Below are positions 1 through 13,597 of a stretch of 64,000 nt of DNA, in pieces. The position numbers and the translations under genes are program-made. The notes beneath the pieces were generated by a model that worked only from the letters and a program-made list of their open reading frames with translations, searched no databases and was not told the DNA's origin. The stretch comes from Sclerotinia nivalis (lineage: Eukaryota > Ascomycota > Leotiomycetes > Helotiales > Sclerotiniaceae), in NCBI GenBank assembly GCA_029531795.1, contig JAPEIS010000014.1:434001-498000 (forward strand), written 5' to 3'. Positions within the stretch are counted from its first letter, which is position 1. Every line of letters begins with the position of its first letter.

Positions 1-494
1 TGAGCGACCATCTATTATCTGCGTGGTAGGCTGAGTGTCGACAGACTGAAAGGGGAGAAGAAAACGATCAAACTGCCGCTCAAACTGCCCTCCATCAAAG
101 CTCTGCTGCACGGCGCGCAACGCCCTGTCATTTATCATTCATGGAATAAAACACCACTGGCTCTTTATGCCTAATCTAATACTCCTTGTGTCATGATTAG
201 CCGCAAATTATGGAAAAGTTCCAATGTGTGGCTCAATCAGCGCCGCGTAGCCTTGCGGTGCATTTAGCAACCATGAAGGTTACAAACCCTCGAATCCTCT
301 GGACAATCGCATGTCAGACTATGACAGTCCTCTTTGCAGGATTTGCAAACATGAACAAAATGTAATGATGAAAATTTCAATCAAAGATTGATATTCGATG
401 GTCAAAGTTTAGGTTTATTTGTGTTTAGGTACACTGGTGGCACAGCCAATTCTAAGAAGTTTAGCCAAAGGAGTTTGATGTGAACCATAGGGGG
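1..494. other. Intergenic, no gene seen
   Basis: No coding frame with support on either strand. It lies 3' of the minus-strand hydrolase gene that ends at 495. I see no RNA gene, repeat array or transposon end. Confidence 0.5.
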
Positions 495-1531
495 TTATGA
501 ATGGTATAGTTGGGGAAAGTCATTCAACGCTCCTTCAACCACCTCCCTTACCTTCTCCACCACAGCCTTAAAATCTTCATCCTCAGCATCCCCAAATCTT
601 ACCATGGCACCATGCGTCTTGCCCAATCTAACCACCATTTTACCCTCACAGTACCCGTCTCCCTCCTTTTCCTCCTCCCCATCCACCCGGTCTAAAATTT
701 TAACCTTCTGTCCCTTACTCGCCACCTCCCTAAACCACACAATCCTCCAACTCATTTGCTCACTTAAGCTATCAAACCGTTCACTCCCCATCTTCAACCA
801 CAACATATCTTCCCTCAAATCTCTCATCTCCTTGCTCAGAGAAGCTTCTGGCAATGCAAGCACCATACCCAAATTTTCCAATCCCATATTTTTGACTACC
901 CCAAAAAATAAAATGGCGTGAGTTGAGACTTGGATATCGCTGGAGGCTGGAAGGATGGTTACTGCCTGAGCTTGTTAGCACGGGTGCTTCCTTATTATAC
1001 TAAAGAAGGAAAATCAAAACCAAAGATCGAAAGATAAGATGGTACATACAGCCCGCAGCAAAGGACCCCCAAAACTATGCGCACACCAGATTATTTTTCT
1101 ACCTTCACTCTTCGTTTCATTTCGCAGCTCATTCATACTCTTCATTAGCCCGGCGCCGATAATCTCAACGGGCTCACGACGCGCATATCCATAACTAAGC
1201 ACTCGGACCTTCACGCCTAGATTTGTTTCTAAAATTCCTGGTAGCAGATCTCGTAGCCAAAGTACTCCATTATCCCTATTAGTCCAGGACTTGATGGGAT
1301 GACCGTTTTGACCATGAATGGCTATGAGGCTGAGAACAGTTAGCTCGGATGATACCGAAGGAATGGGGAGACATACTCGATAGTTGCATCGGGAGAATCA
1401 TAGATAATTTTAGGACCAATAGAAGCTGGATCTTGGGGAGCCATCGGCACAGAATTGGAGGGAAATGGTTGTGCCTCCTTAGCATTGAATTTTGGTATCT
1501 TCGATCGAAGTTTGTCAAAAGTCTTCTTCAT
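495..1531 (-). CDS. Short SERAC1/DUF676-like alpha/beta hydrolase, three exons
   Basis: Exons are 1531-1377, 1329-1050 and 965-495, with GT-AG introns of 47 and 84 nt, giving 301 aa. After a short N-terminus (start KKTFDKLRSKIPKFN) the protein has the strand-loop IDLIAIHGQNGHPIKSW, a WLRDLLPGIL segment and the nucleophile elbow CAHSFGG, so Ser is the likely nucleophile. This is the order of SERAC1/DUF676-type lipase-like proteins, which in fungi often stand alone or form the N-terminal effector domain of NLRs. Where the family usually reads FLGTPHRGS, this protein reads ILFFGVVKNMG, so that loop is altered. The protein stops soon after the domain, with no NB-ARC, ankyrin or TPR part. It is either a stand-alone hydrolase or the remains of a longer NLR. 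The family call is firm; substrate and role are unknown. Confidence 0.7.
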
Positions 1532-3125
1532 TGTTGACTATTGGTATTGGTGATTATTGATATCACTTCGAGTGATATTTTGTAATACTACAGTAGTTGT
1601 TTGAGTAGTTATCGTCATTATTGATGATTGAGATATATCTGGAATAGGCTGAACCGTATCTAAGAGCGCGTGGACGCAGGAGCGCGTACAGTGACCTGCT
1701 ACGATACTTTTGACCGCACAATTAACCGCGCAATGCTATGCCTGATGGTTACAATGGATGAACAATGGTTTTGTATCGTGGGCCGTAAATAGGGACGGTG
1801 ATGTTGGTGGCCATCCGTGCCATCTTACTCAAGCTTGGGTCAGGTCCAAATATAGAGAATCCACGGGGAACCGAGTAGATTTGTTGTACCAGTATCATTT
1901 TAAGTAATCAGCATTTTTTGTTATCACGGGCCTGGCCCGAGGGAAACAGTTGCCAGCGCCGAGTCAGATGTTCCTTTTTGTGGTCATGTGATTGTGAGCT
2001 ATTTTTGTCCCCAATCTCAGCCCTGGAGACATGTACAGCATTTGTTGTGATGTCGTACAGGTCGTACTGCATTTCAGGTCTCCAAAATTCTCTCCGGGTG
2101 TGGGCTCTTAAGGCTTATCACGTGTTGATAATAAATAAAGCAAATCTGTTGAGGGACGGAAATGTTGCTCCTTCATTGCGCCTCGCTTCATATGTACCCC
2201 CTCCTTTCATAATCCAACCTGCAAGGGCAAGATGCAAGAAACTTGGAGCCGAATTTGATGATTGAAAGCCCATGATAGGTTATCATCTTTCAAAGTGGAG
2301 TATTCAATCTCAGACAATTCGCCGTCGGAACTCAAATTCACCGATAACCCATTCCAAATTCATTCTAACAACCCGATGTCTTTTCAGACCGCTATCTAAG
2401 GATACACGGGTACATCCTTTTCTGGAAGATTCGAAAAAGGTACAAGAAGCTAATTGTATTAAATTGATAACTCTACTCATCAATTGGTGGGATACCTTTC
2501 CAGTAGGAAGGATACCGCTGTTTAACTTCAATTATAAGCTAATATAAATGTTAATGGCCAACGCATTATCTTGACAACTACTGTATTATGGTGAAAACCG
2601 ATTTTTTGTACAAATTGCCAATTCCCATTTACTTCAGGCGTCAAAGCATTGTCCAAATATTGTCTAAACGTTAATACCCGTTGACACTGAAGATGCTCGT
2701 GGTGTCCTAGTGAATTGCCATATGTGTTCAATCTCAAGTTATTCTTACCGGCCAAGAGTTACTTCCTGAATCATATCCTTCATGATTGGCTATAAAAGGG
2801 GTCGTGGACATTTTTATGCAAACTATCCGTTACGCGTACCTAGGTACGCTATCGCTCAACCATACATCAGGGATTTAGTGTTACCGTGCAGTCTGTCAGA
2901 CCCCGCAATTCCTGACTAACTCTGAAAATCTTTGAAAACGGCAACCTCAACTTCCAATTCGAGGATTCCTTTCCCCTCCAACCCAGGTCAAAGTGTGACC
3001 AAACACCCAAAGACCCGGAAACCTCTACCCCGCATTCTTCCAGTCCTGCACGAGGGCAACTAAAAGTTAGAGTTAGAACTGTACGATAGACAGCATAAGA
3101 ATCGTGGAGACCCCAAGTTTAAAAG
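1532..3125. other. Intergenic, divergent promoter region
   Basis: It separates two divergently transcribed genes. Small open frames near 1918-2265, 2272-2547 and 2528-2755 match nothing I know and have no intron or codon support. A short inverted repeat, tatcactt/gagtgata, lies near 1560. The last 170 nt before 3126 should hold the transporter promoter and 5' leader. Confidence 0.45.
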
Positions 3126-5173
3126 ATGGCTCTATCCTCAGCATCTGACGATCTGGCCGTACATCATTCGCATACCGATAACACGATGGGCAGCATTCAT
3201 AACCACGATCGCATTGAAAACAATGAGAAGCCTCTTCACTTTCCGGAGGATGATCATCTCAATGTCACGACATCAACGAAACAGATGATTAAGGATGCGA
3301 GGGCTTCTACGGAAAAAGAGCACAACATGACATTGCTTCAGGGAATCAAATTGTATCCTAAAGCTATTGCATGGTCCCTTCTTATCTCGACATGTATTGC
3401 TATGGAAGGATATGATTTGTGTTTACTCAGTAACTTTTGTAAGTTCAGTATAATTCCGAAATGGTTGCGATACTCATCATCCTTTAGATGCATTCCCTCA
3501 ATTTAATGAGAAATACGGTGAGCAATTACCCGATGGAACATGGCAGGTGCCAGCTAAATGGCAAGCCGGATTGAGTAACGTAAGTCAAGAATTGCATCAC
3601 TAACAGTTGGAATTCACTTACTCACGTGTTTCTTTTTACCAGGGTGCCAATGTTGGTGAAATTATTGGTCTCTTCATTAATGGTTGGGTTTCGGAGAGAT
3701 TTGGATATCGATACACGGTTATGACATGTTTGACTCTCATTATTGCATTTACGGCCATTTTCTTCACAGCTAAAGACGTCATTGCACTTGAAGTTGCTGA
3801 GATTCTCTGTGGTATCGTAAGTTCGCCTCAAGTCACTCTCCCCAGAATTTTTGCTAATATTCTTGATAGCCATGGGGAGTCTTCCAAACACTTACAGTCA
3901 CTTATGCTTCAGAAGTTTGTCCTCTTGGACTTCGTGGGTACCTCACTACCTATGTTAACTTCTGTTGGGGACTGGGTCAAGTCATTGGAATCGGAGTTAT
4001 CAAAGCAATGTTACCACGCACGGACGAATGGGCATATCGGATTCCTTACGCTCTTCAATGGATGTGGCCAGTTCCGCTTCTAATTGGTATATCACTTGCC
4101 CCGGAATCACCGTGGTGGCTCGTTCGAAAGGGAAGAATTGAAGATGCTAAAAAATCACTTCTTCGATTAACGAGTTTAAACAAGGAGACGGACTTCGATG
4201 CTGATGAAACTATTGCGATGATGGTCCATACTACGGCGATTGAGGAGAAGATCACTAAAGGGGCTAGTTATATGGATTGCTTTAGGGGAGTGGATAGACG
4301 TCGAACTGAGGTAATTATTTTTTCGTGTGTTATCACGTTTAGGCCACTAATAATTGACACACCAAATAGATCGTTTGCATGGTATGGGCAATGCAAAACC
4401 TGAGTGGAAATTCCTTCTCGGGCTATTCTTCTTATTTCCTCCAGCAAGCTGGTCTACCCACCTCAACATCCTACGATTTCGCTATAGGTCAATATGGTAT
4501 CAACATGGCCGGAGTATTCGGAGCCTGGTTCTTGATGAGTATGGGAATTGGCCGACGATCTCTCTACCTCTACGGTCTCTGCGTCTTGTGCGCTATGCTT
4601 TTCATCCTTGGCTTTCTTGGTCTCGTTCCTGCATCGCATAAATCTGAGGCATCACTAGCTACTGGCAGTATCATGTTGGTGTGGGCATTAGCTTATCAAC
4701 TTTCCGTCGGAACGGTCTGTTATTCTTTGGTTGCTGAACTGTCTACAAGGAGACTTCAAATCAAGACAGTGGTCTTGGGTAGAAACTTATACAATGTCGT
4801 GGGTATCGTTTGCAGTGTTATTACGCCATACATGCTTAATCCCGGCGCTTGGAATTGGAAAAATTATGCAGGATTCTTTTGGGTATGTTGATAGCTTGCC
4901 CCATAACCTACCTCCATTGATTCTTATATACTAACACGTTGCCAGGGCGCAATATGTTTCCTCTGCATCATCTACACTTATTTCCGTCTTCCAGAACCCA
5001 GAGGCCGATCCTTCGCCGAACTTGATCTCCTCTTCGAGAGAGGCGTAAGTGCGAGAAAGTTTTCAAGCACAAAAGTGGACGTTTTTGATGATGATGTCAG
5101 TGTGGATAGTACGAGTGTGGTGAAAAATTACGATGAGAAAGTCCTTGCTGGCGTGGCCACAAAGGATGTTTGA
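3126..5173 (+). CDS. MFS sugar transporter, maltose/alpha-glucoside permease type, six exons
   Basis: Exons are 3126-3438, 3488-3579, 3643-3816, 3870-4310, 4370-4882 and 4946-5173, giving 586 aa, normal for fungal maltose permeases. A soluble N-terminus of about 75 residues leads into the first helix (AWSLLISTCIAMEGYDLCL). Recognisable parts are the external loop FPQFNEKYGE, the motif GWVSERFGYR after helix 2, the APESPWWLVRKGR segment ending the first half, AELSTRRLQIKTVVLGRN in the second half, and the C-terminal LPEPRGRSFAELDLLFE. The family imports sugars by proton symport at the plasma membrane. The match to the MAL/alpha-glucoside subgroup comes from the PESPWW, RLQIK and PEPRGR-AELD blocks; the sugar itself cannot be read from sequence. 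Exon-exon phases all close and no lesion is seen. Confidence 0.9.
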
Positions 5174-7525
5174 GCAGCCTCGTGATGGTTTGATTGCGGG
5201 GTGTGAGTTGTGCTTTGGGATTTCTAAATCATGACACAGAGTGAGGCAACACGGCGAAAAGGCAATAATTAACAATTGTTGAAGAACGAACGAAGGGAAA
5301 TTCGGCAATGCATCTCCTTTAATGGGTTAAAGAATGGACGGAGTTGGGACTTGTATATATATTGATGATGCATGCGACGATTGATTGATGATGCGAAAGA
5401 ACTGGGCATATTATTGACTTTTAATCAATTGTAAATATTTCTTTAATTACAAAATTCAGTATTACTCAAGGGTGGAATTTGTTCAAGTGTGAATCAAGGA
5501 GATGTGAGTAGGTATGTGAGTGCAATTTCCTCTGAATCGTGGATCCCCATCCTTTAGTCTATGATGTAAACCCATCCAATATATGATGTAACTCTTTTAA
5601 CACCAATCGCTCCACTCAGATCAACAAGACGATAGACAGGTCTGTTTGCCTGTTTGTCAGAGGCAAGTGCTGTGTACTGGTGCGGGGAATGGTGAGCGCG
5701 GGGTAATCTTACAACAGGGGTAGGTTGCGAAGTTAATGGCTGTCTGACTTGACCTACTAATGAGATCACACCGAAGAGAATACAGGATGATGTATTCAGG
5801 TACGGTTGGATGGCATGAGAGTATGCGAGAAGTTGAGATAGTAAGGATGAAGAGCAGATGCGCTGCTCGCTAAGTAGTTCCTTTGTCCTACTCCCATCTC
5901 CATATATCATGCCTCGGACCTTCAGGAGCTTCTTATAACTATATAAACCATTATCCTTCCCATTACTTTCAATTGAAATTCATTGCCTCTGAATGGTCAC
6001 TCAAGAAGAAGCAGGATGTTTGGCTGCCACAATACTTGTGGGTGATTCTTGAATATTCTTGTGTGAATTAGTTGGGTCGTTAGTTAATCGTTATCTCGTC
6101 CTATTTTCACCTGTCATTGATTCACTCACCATTGCTGACACTAGGATACTATTTTATTTCATCGTTGCGATTTTGATATATTATCCCCAATCCCATTGTT
6201 ACCAATTTTCTCACTGACCCTCAGGTTCATCTCGCCTTCTAATTATTGGGTTAAGCCACGCCTACAATCTCGTTCAAGCCCCTGGCAACCTTAAGCCGAG
6301 GACATCATTTTTCCACAACCTGACAGGTTTTTATTGTCGCTGCATATCCAAACTAATAACGTTCGGGATATCATGGACCTTATACTCATATTTATTATGA
6401 CGTTTCGTTTATTTCATAGTGTAAATCCTGATTGTGGAGCTTGTTTTTTATTTCCACTATGAATCTGGATCTAATGTGCTTCTTACTTTCTGTATACACT
6501 ATCAAATATAAATTCATATATCTACTTAAAATCTGAGATAGTTGCCCACACGTCAATGCCCCTTCGTGAAGAGAATTATGGAACTTTGAGATCCTCAAGC
6601 CTTTTGGAGGTGGCAGTGAGGTATTGCTAGGACTTGGAAGATCATTTTTGTGCAAAAGCGATTGCATTTTTCTGCGTTATTGCTGTCTTTCATGAAATAT
6701 GCGTCATCACATCGTCGCTGCCATTAGTATGAATATAACTTTCATTGCCATCACACTACCATCCCCGTTAAGCGCTAAAGTCTTCGCGTCCGTACTTCAA
6801 CCCTTTATCTCTCTCCAAATCTGCCTTACACAAATCTAAACCGTATCAGCATTTTACCTAATCGTCTATTGTGATGAGAAAGAAGTTTCACTATACTTGC
6901 ATAACAAAACACAAATGGAAGATATGGTTGCTCCTATATACCCCTAATTTCGCATTTTCCTCATAATCAATACAGTTTTAAACTCCCACTCTACACATAA
7001 TTTCATATGTAACACCAATACACAAATCCCTATCTCCATCCACGCCTTCTCCTACCTTCCAAGCCATACTACCTACCCGGCATAGAAACCATCCATCTTG
7101 CGCCTTCCGACATCATCAACTAGGTATCGAACCAAAAGATCACTAAAGGGACCAAGAGAAGTAATTCTAATCACTAAAACATGAAAAGCTTTTCACAAAC
7201 GATAAAATCTTTTGAAAGATCTCTTTCCCCAATTTTTGTATCAAGTAGTCAATTGTTTTGCATATTTTTTTGCTGTCGCTTATTATTATATCAAATCGCT
7301 GAAATACCACCATCCTTCATATAGCCTTGTATTCATTATTGTCATTCTTCAGTTATCACTTCATCAACACTAAACACTCGACACTTATCCCCCTTTCCCG
7401 TACACTTAACATAAATTTTCTGATCTTTGAGTTCGTACAAAATGGACGTGATACACAACACATTTGTTCCAATTACATTGCGATCATCAAGCTTTGTATC
7501 AATATGCATTAAGGTATGCTGTATA
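5174..7525. other. Gene-free stretch downstream of the sugar transporter
   Basis: Open frames such as 5554-5910 (-), 5883-6071 (+) and 6395-6667 (-) have no recognisable domain, no splice continuation and low-complexity composition. I see no tRNA or rRNA. The stretch is AT-rich with many short T and C runs. Confidence 0.45.
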
Positions 7526-7571
7526 AGTCAAGCACCCTAGTTTCCGGCCACCCCTCTTTTCCGGCCACACC
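7526..7571 (+). repeat. Candidate single terminal inverted repeat of a DNA transposon
   Basis: After a TA dinucleotide the sequence runs AGTCAAGCACCCTAG and then contains the block tttccggccac twice within 24 nt. An end-like sequence after TA with repeated CCGGCCAC blocks resembles termini of fungal Tc1/mariner-pogo (Fot1-like) elements. I could not find the matching inverted end further on, nor a transposase frame, so this would be a single end of a decayed element or MITE. Confidence 0.35.
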
Positions 7572-10500
7572 ATTTTACATCAAAAAGCGCTATGTTTCTA
7601 CATATAACTTCGGTACCGATGGGTGATTGAGCCTTTATTGGACTGAGGTAGGCGCGATATGAGATGTTGTCATTAGCGGGGAATTCAATCCTTTGCATGT
7701 CTCTCCGAAGGGTTCATTTTGTCCTTTTAGAAATATTACGTCTTGCCACACGAATGGACATTGGGATCTATGGGTGCTCCTGGGGAAGATTTGGTTTCAT
7801 GTGCGAAAACTAGATGATTTGCTGCACAGATACAATACAGCGCTTTTCTGCGAGGAGGTTTAACAGGTACGCTGCTACAGCTCGATGAAACAGTTGTGGG
7901 CAATAAATGTAGCCCATTCTTTGCAAGGAAAAGATTACGAAGGAGAAAATAGCTTCTGGACCAAATCGAATGAGCATTTGGTTGAGCTACGTTGAAAAAA
8001 CAAAAAGCTCGACTTTCGAGTGTAAATACAATCCCTGTTCTTCAGTAAGTCGGTATTGCGTTCAATAGATGGCCTATGGGGCTTCATCGAGCCAAAATAT
8101 GGAGAGTTCGGGATAAAATTTTGCCTGTGGCTGGGTGGGATAGGGGAGGGCACGTCACATTTCATTCTGCGTTGATCAGGATTCAGCAGGAAGCGTGAGC
8201 AACATTTGATTGAATGCCCGTCGCGTGCATATCATACCAGCTAATTCCTTCCATTGAAAAGCAGGAAAGACCGAGCCCATTACAACTGGCCGCCAAAAGT
8301 CCTTGATCCACCAATAGTAGGATTAAGTAGCCGCAAATACATGCAGATTATACACCATCGCTCTCTTGACTGCATTATTGCACAACAGAAAATGAGAGCG
8401 CTTTTTCTAGCAAAAGGACTAATCAAGGTCTAACAACCAGCCATATGCTTAGGCTTATCAATAGGGGCGAAACGACCGTAAAGGAGCTTTTAGCAACACA
8501 TAGGCGGTTTAATTTCGAGTCATGTGAATGCACCTCTTAACATGGCATGGGAATTGTATACTTCGGTTGTTTGTTTCGCTTACGAGGGCATTACCGGAAT
8601 CACGTATCTCATGAGTTCACGTATCCCTACTTCCGTGTAGATTTAAATTCAATTTATCAGATATATCGTGTTAATTGAAAAGAATACCCAGAAGCATTTC
8701 AATATTAAAGCTCGTATATACAAAATAGAAGCGGTACTCAAGGTCATAGTTATGATTTCCAAACCATAGTAGTGAACCTTCTTTTAAGTTTAATCTCACA
8801 TTAACCATCTCTATTTCTACTCATACCTAATTATGCTCCTAAATAATCACCTATTATGCCCCCATCTCAACATGTCCATACCTTTGAAGTTTCTTAACAC
8901 TCACGCTCCAAGGAAACCATGAACTATCAGCTGGAGTATCGTTGAAGAATCTCAATCCAGATTCAGTGTTTACTTATATTATTATGCGAGGAAGTTGTTC
9001 TCGTTCTTGCCTCTGTTGTTTTGCACTGAAGTGTTGAGAATCTTAGATAATTGATTCACCATCGATTATCATCATGTTCCTTTCCATATCGTTGAAATGC
9101 CATTTCCTCATCTCTCACCATCATTCACATCAATGTACTTTTTGAATCGCAAGTCTTCACAATCCTCAGTTTCCTCAAAATTTCTACTCGCAGGTGGGGT
9201 AGTTCTCCGGGTCGACACCCCAGAATTGGTGAACCTAACTGTAGAAATAAACTGGCGCATAATAAACTCCTGTACGTGAAAAACAATCTGTGAAGATTAC
9301 AATCCTTATATACCCACAAGTTTCGCGCATAAAGAGCCTTGAGTGGCCTTGATCAACTTATCTCTCATCCCTTTCTTTGACTAAATGGTCAGGGAACCAC
9401 ACCATTAGCTATAGTACGCAGACAAATTCGATATCCTATCCATACTCATCTCCATATTTCAACATCAAAATATATAAAACCTTTAAGTAATTCTTAGATG
9501 CAAAATTAGAGCTAAAGAATACGTCCGCGAAAGTGTACCAGGTGGAGTATCTTCTCGTAATTTTTTGTCACAAACTCTACTCAACCTAACTCATACTTCC
9601 AAGAACTTTCCATCTTTTAAATATCATCTCTTTGGGGAAAAGAAAATAGTATAACAAATACGTAATATTTATTCTTACCATTATTAATTCCATATCATCG
9701 CCTTTCTATATTCTTCTCCGTATCCACACTTACCATCAATTTTTCAACACATATCGCTTCCTAATCATCCTAAAATTTTCTCCAACACCATTTCTTAAGC
9801 CTCATAATTTCCTCAAATTTCCTGCAAATCTCCCACAGGAGCGGCAAACGAATGTCACATCTTTCCTGCCGTTCTCAGGAAAACTTACTCCTCCATATAG
9901 AGGCATAGCTAGATGGACAATCCTTTATATACACCTCTAATCTTATCTTTGGCTCTAGAAGAAGTTAGTACCCCATCTTCACTTTCAGTCCTACACAGAA
10001 GAGGTGAATGTGCTCGCTTCGCAGGAGGGAAACTTACTTCTTCATGAGGGTCTCTATACTTATAAATCTATTGCGTCTTTCACTGTGTCAGTATATAAAC
10101 TCTTCGATTCCCTCGATTTTCACATTTACCATAACCAAAAAAAGTTTCTTGTGCAGTGAAGTGCATTCCCCAAAAAATCATATCAACCGACTGTATTCAT
10201 CATCTCTATTCCACGAAATTCTCACAATCTCTAATCTCAGTTCCGGAAGAAAGAAGAAATATCTACAGGAGACCAGGTCTTATTGTTGTCATTAATCCCA
10301 TCTCGCTACTAGTATCTACCTTCATTCTAAAGATTTTCTTATTTCCACTCTGGTCAATTGACTTCACTTCACTTCGCTCCACCGCCAACTGTCATACTCG
10401 ATACAATCGATGCCAATCTTCTTCTCGTGCCATCCTTCAGCCGTTCTATCCAAGTTCATGCTAATCTTTAGTCCATAGCTAGCCCATATATCAATCAGTA

Positions 10501-11714
10501 CCAAAATCTCTTCCCTCAGTGTTTTAGTGATATCTCCCAAACATCTCCGCACCAAACTACAATCTACTCACTTCAAATCCTTCATATACTCCGCCCCTTC
10601 TGTCCGCGCATTGTTTCTTCTATCTTCTTTGATTCGTTCACTTTTTTGTTTTCCCCATCACTAGCCCAGATCAAGTCATCTTATATTTATTATACACAAA
10701 TTGCATCCTACTTCTCCTCCATTCAATCTCATCTCCACTTTGCGGGGTACCCACGAGCTATTGTCTTTCTCATCATAACAGTATATAAACTCGCCCTCCA
10801 TCAGCCATTTGGAATCACAATTAAAAAGTAAAAAGGTATGAAGAAAATGCAAGGTGGTGTTTGAACTGGCCGAGTAACCAATTTGATAGGTTCACCCTAG
10901 TGGTTGACATTCTAACTATTCATCTTGAGGACAGAGAGTGATCATTTCAGGAGATTCAAAATACTAAAGAGTTATTATTGTCATTAAATTCACCTCAGTA
11001 TCTCCACCAATCATTACATTCATGCATACAATTTGATGTTTTCACTGTCTCTCAATTTTCCAACCATCATCTCAACTCATTCCCTAACTGTTTCATCTCA
11101 TGTCACCATATTCCTTTTGTCCTCCTTCTCCTCCCAATCACTTCCCCTTACAACAAGTATCCACCATAGAATTCTAATCTAATATCACCTCCTTTATTCT
11201 CAATCAATTCTCCCTTCTATACCTTTCTATACAGAACTGCAATCCTAGAACCTGTACCTCTCTTATACCTGCAGAATTTATCTCCACATTTCTATTCCGG
11301 TATTTTACTTATTTTATTCGTTCAAATTCTCTGTAGAATGCGAAGTGCAAATGCATTCAATCAGAAATATACAAAATCATCTATATTAACCCGCTTCTTT
11401 TCTCCAACCAAAACTGAGATTTCTCTGTTACGCCTTTTAATTCATCTCTTCCATTTTTAACTAAATCTGAGAGTCCCCTGTTGTAAGCTTCGAGGATTTA
11501 CACTGCCGGATGCCCATATTATTAGTAGAAATCTGATATCCTCATTGATGTTATATATAAGACTCGTAATTGGATAAGAATTTCTATTAATATTAGATGA
11601 TATAGCTTGAAAATAAGTTGAGATATATAGGTTTTAAAACGAAAAGAAATAAAATAAAAATAAAAAAACAAGTTAAATCATTATATCTATCGAATAATCA
11701 TCACTATAATTCCC

Positions 11715-11751
11715 ACCATCATCACCATCATCATCATCACCATCACCATCA
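11715..11751. repeat. Trinucleotide microsatellite (CAT/CAC)n
   Basis: An imperfect cat/cac trinucleotide run of about a dozen units. One frame reads it as polyhistidine, but the surrounding frame has no sign of being a gene. Confidence 0.85.
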
Positions 11752-12622
11752 GTATTATCACTCTCCTATATCTATTATCATCCCTACTCCTATAATCTCA
11801 TCATTACAACCCCCATTATCATTTCCACTTCTTTCCCTCTTCTCCCCTTCCCCCTCCTCCCCATCTCCTCTACCCCTTTTCCCCATTTTCCCCTAATCTC
11901 CAAACCTCTCCAAACCTCTCCAATACCCCGCATATCCCCAACCCCCTAAACCCCAAACGCCAAACCCCAAACCAACCAACCCCTCAAATGCTTCCCTAGA
12001 AATCTACCAATATCCATACGAGAAAATAATCAAGAGATACTTCTCTCTTATATACCCCGTCCTTTACCCCCGCCTTTCATCCTTTCGTTCACTTCCTCTC
12101 CACCTCGAGCTCATTCTCTCTATCCCCTCACCCCATCACCACTACGTTTCTCGTGCACATGGGATCTCGCTAAACTCCAACTCCACTTGGAAATTTATCT
12201 ATCTATATAAACCCCCTCCCCCATCTCTCCTCAATCCAAACCACATCACGCAAAGTCCAGAGTTGGAAAGCTCATGGTGAATATGTATTATCATCAATAT
12301 GTCGATACCATATTCCAATATCATATTCCAATATCATAATCTAATACCACGAACTCATATCCAGGAATATATATATATATAAGAATTTTGGGACGGGAAT
12401 TGAGATGCATATGGATGAGGTTAATTATTGAAGACAAAAGACTGAAGACTGAAGTTATCCTTTCATATGAGTTTTAATTTATTATTATTATCATCTCAAA
12501 TTATAATCACCGCCTTTATCCCCCCTTTAAACAATTAATCATTCATTATATATAATAATAATCATGAAAAATAATAATCATTGTTATCATCCATCACCAT
12601 TGCTCTTTTTCTTTTACTACTA

Positions 12623-12655
12623 CCCGCACTACCACCCGCACTACCACCCGCACTA
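12623..12655. repeat. 12-bp tandem repeat, nearly three copies
   Basis: The unit cccgcactacca occurs in two full copies plus a third partial copy, followed by a cctc-rich run around 12680-12700. Confidence 0.85.
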
Positions 12656-13597
12656 TCATTACCACTTCCCCGACTCACTCCCTCCCTCCCTCCCTCCTCC
12701 TTTTCCCTTTCCCCTCTTCTACCTTCGCTTCTTCCTTATCACCAAATTCCCCTTTCTCAACTATATTCCCTAGAGACAATCAAACCAAACCAACCCGATA
12801 TAAGTATAGCAATACCTTCTACCACCTAAGGTAACTCCATCCACCAAAAGCCTTTATGTATTTCTTCATTCTCCTTTCTCCTTTCTCCTTTCTTTATAAA
12901 ACAATCCCAATAAAGGAAAAGAAAAACATTTTTTATATACTCCCCGTATATTATAATACTCCTTTAGCCTTCTAATACATCGATTGATGTGCTAGTGGGC
13001 AAATATTGGTGAGATTCAAAATAATTATTTGTATCCACCCAATAAATAAATAAATATCCCATCGGTTCCCCACAAACCCCTCAACCACCTACGCTAAGCT
13101 CAGATCACACATCACATTAATCCCCCGATAAAAAATATAAAAGGTAGGTTGGAGTGGGTATGAATGTATTAATTTTCCTCGCTCTTCTCTCTTCTCTCCC
13201 CTCTTCTCTCCTGTCCCGTCTTCTCTCCTCTCCTCTATCTATACTGTCCTATCCTATCCAACCCAATCAACCCATAACAATGAATCTGGTCCCATCATCG
13301 AGCCATCATCGAGCCAATAAACAATGAATGAACCATCGCAAACTCATGCATGCATCCATTCATCCATTTCGATTTTTTGATATCCATTCCACGATCGAAC
13401 CAGCAACCCATCATTTCAGTCCACCAACAACAATTCAACAGTTCAACCATTTATCATATACAATGCCCTCTCTCTTTCCTTTTCCCTCTCCTTCCCTCCG
13501 CCATCCGTTTCACCCTCACCACCCTTATCACTCAACTCTATCCCCTTCTCATACCCACCTCCTCTATTTCAAACCCCTATTTCACATACCCCCCCCT

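Larger units (their letters stand above)
7572..13597. other. Six-kilobase gene-free region, pyrimidine-rich on the + strand
   Basis: No gene could be supported. From about 10 kb to 13.6 kb the + strand is dominated by C and T, with long CT runs (for example 13180-13240) and microsatellites. TATATA followed by C-rich sequence recurs (near 6937, 9306, 9928, 12047 and 12203), resembling promoter-like TATA contexts but with no gene behind them. Open frames here are proline, serine and histidine-rich low complexity. The stretch could hold long non-coding transcripts or long UTRs; sequence alone cannot tell. Confidence 0.5.

Noticed and set aside
11618..11896. Polyhistidine/proline-rich frame
   Set aside because: It is the translation of a cat/cac microsatellite and CT-rich DNA, with no coding signature.
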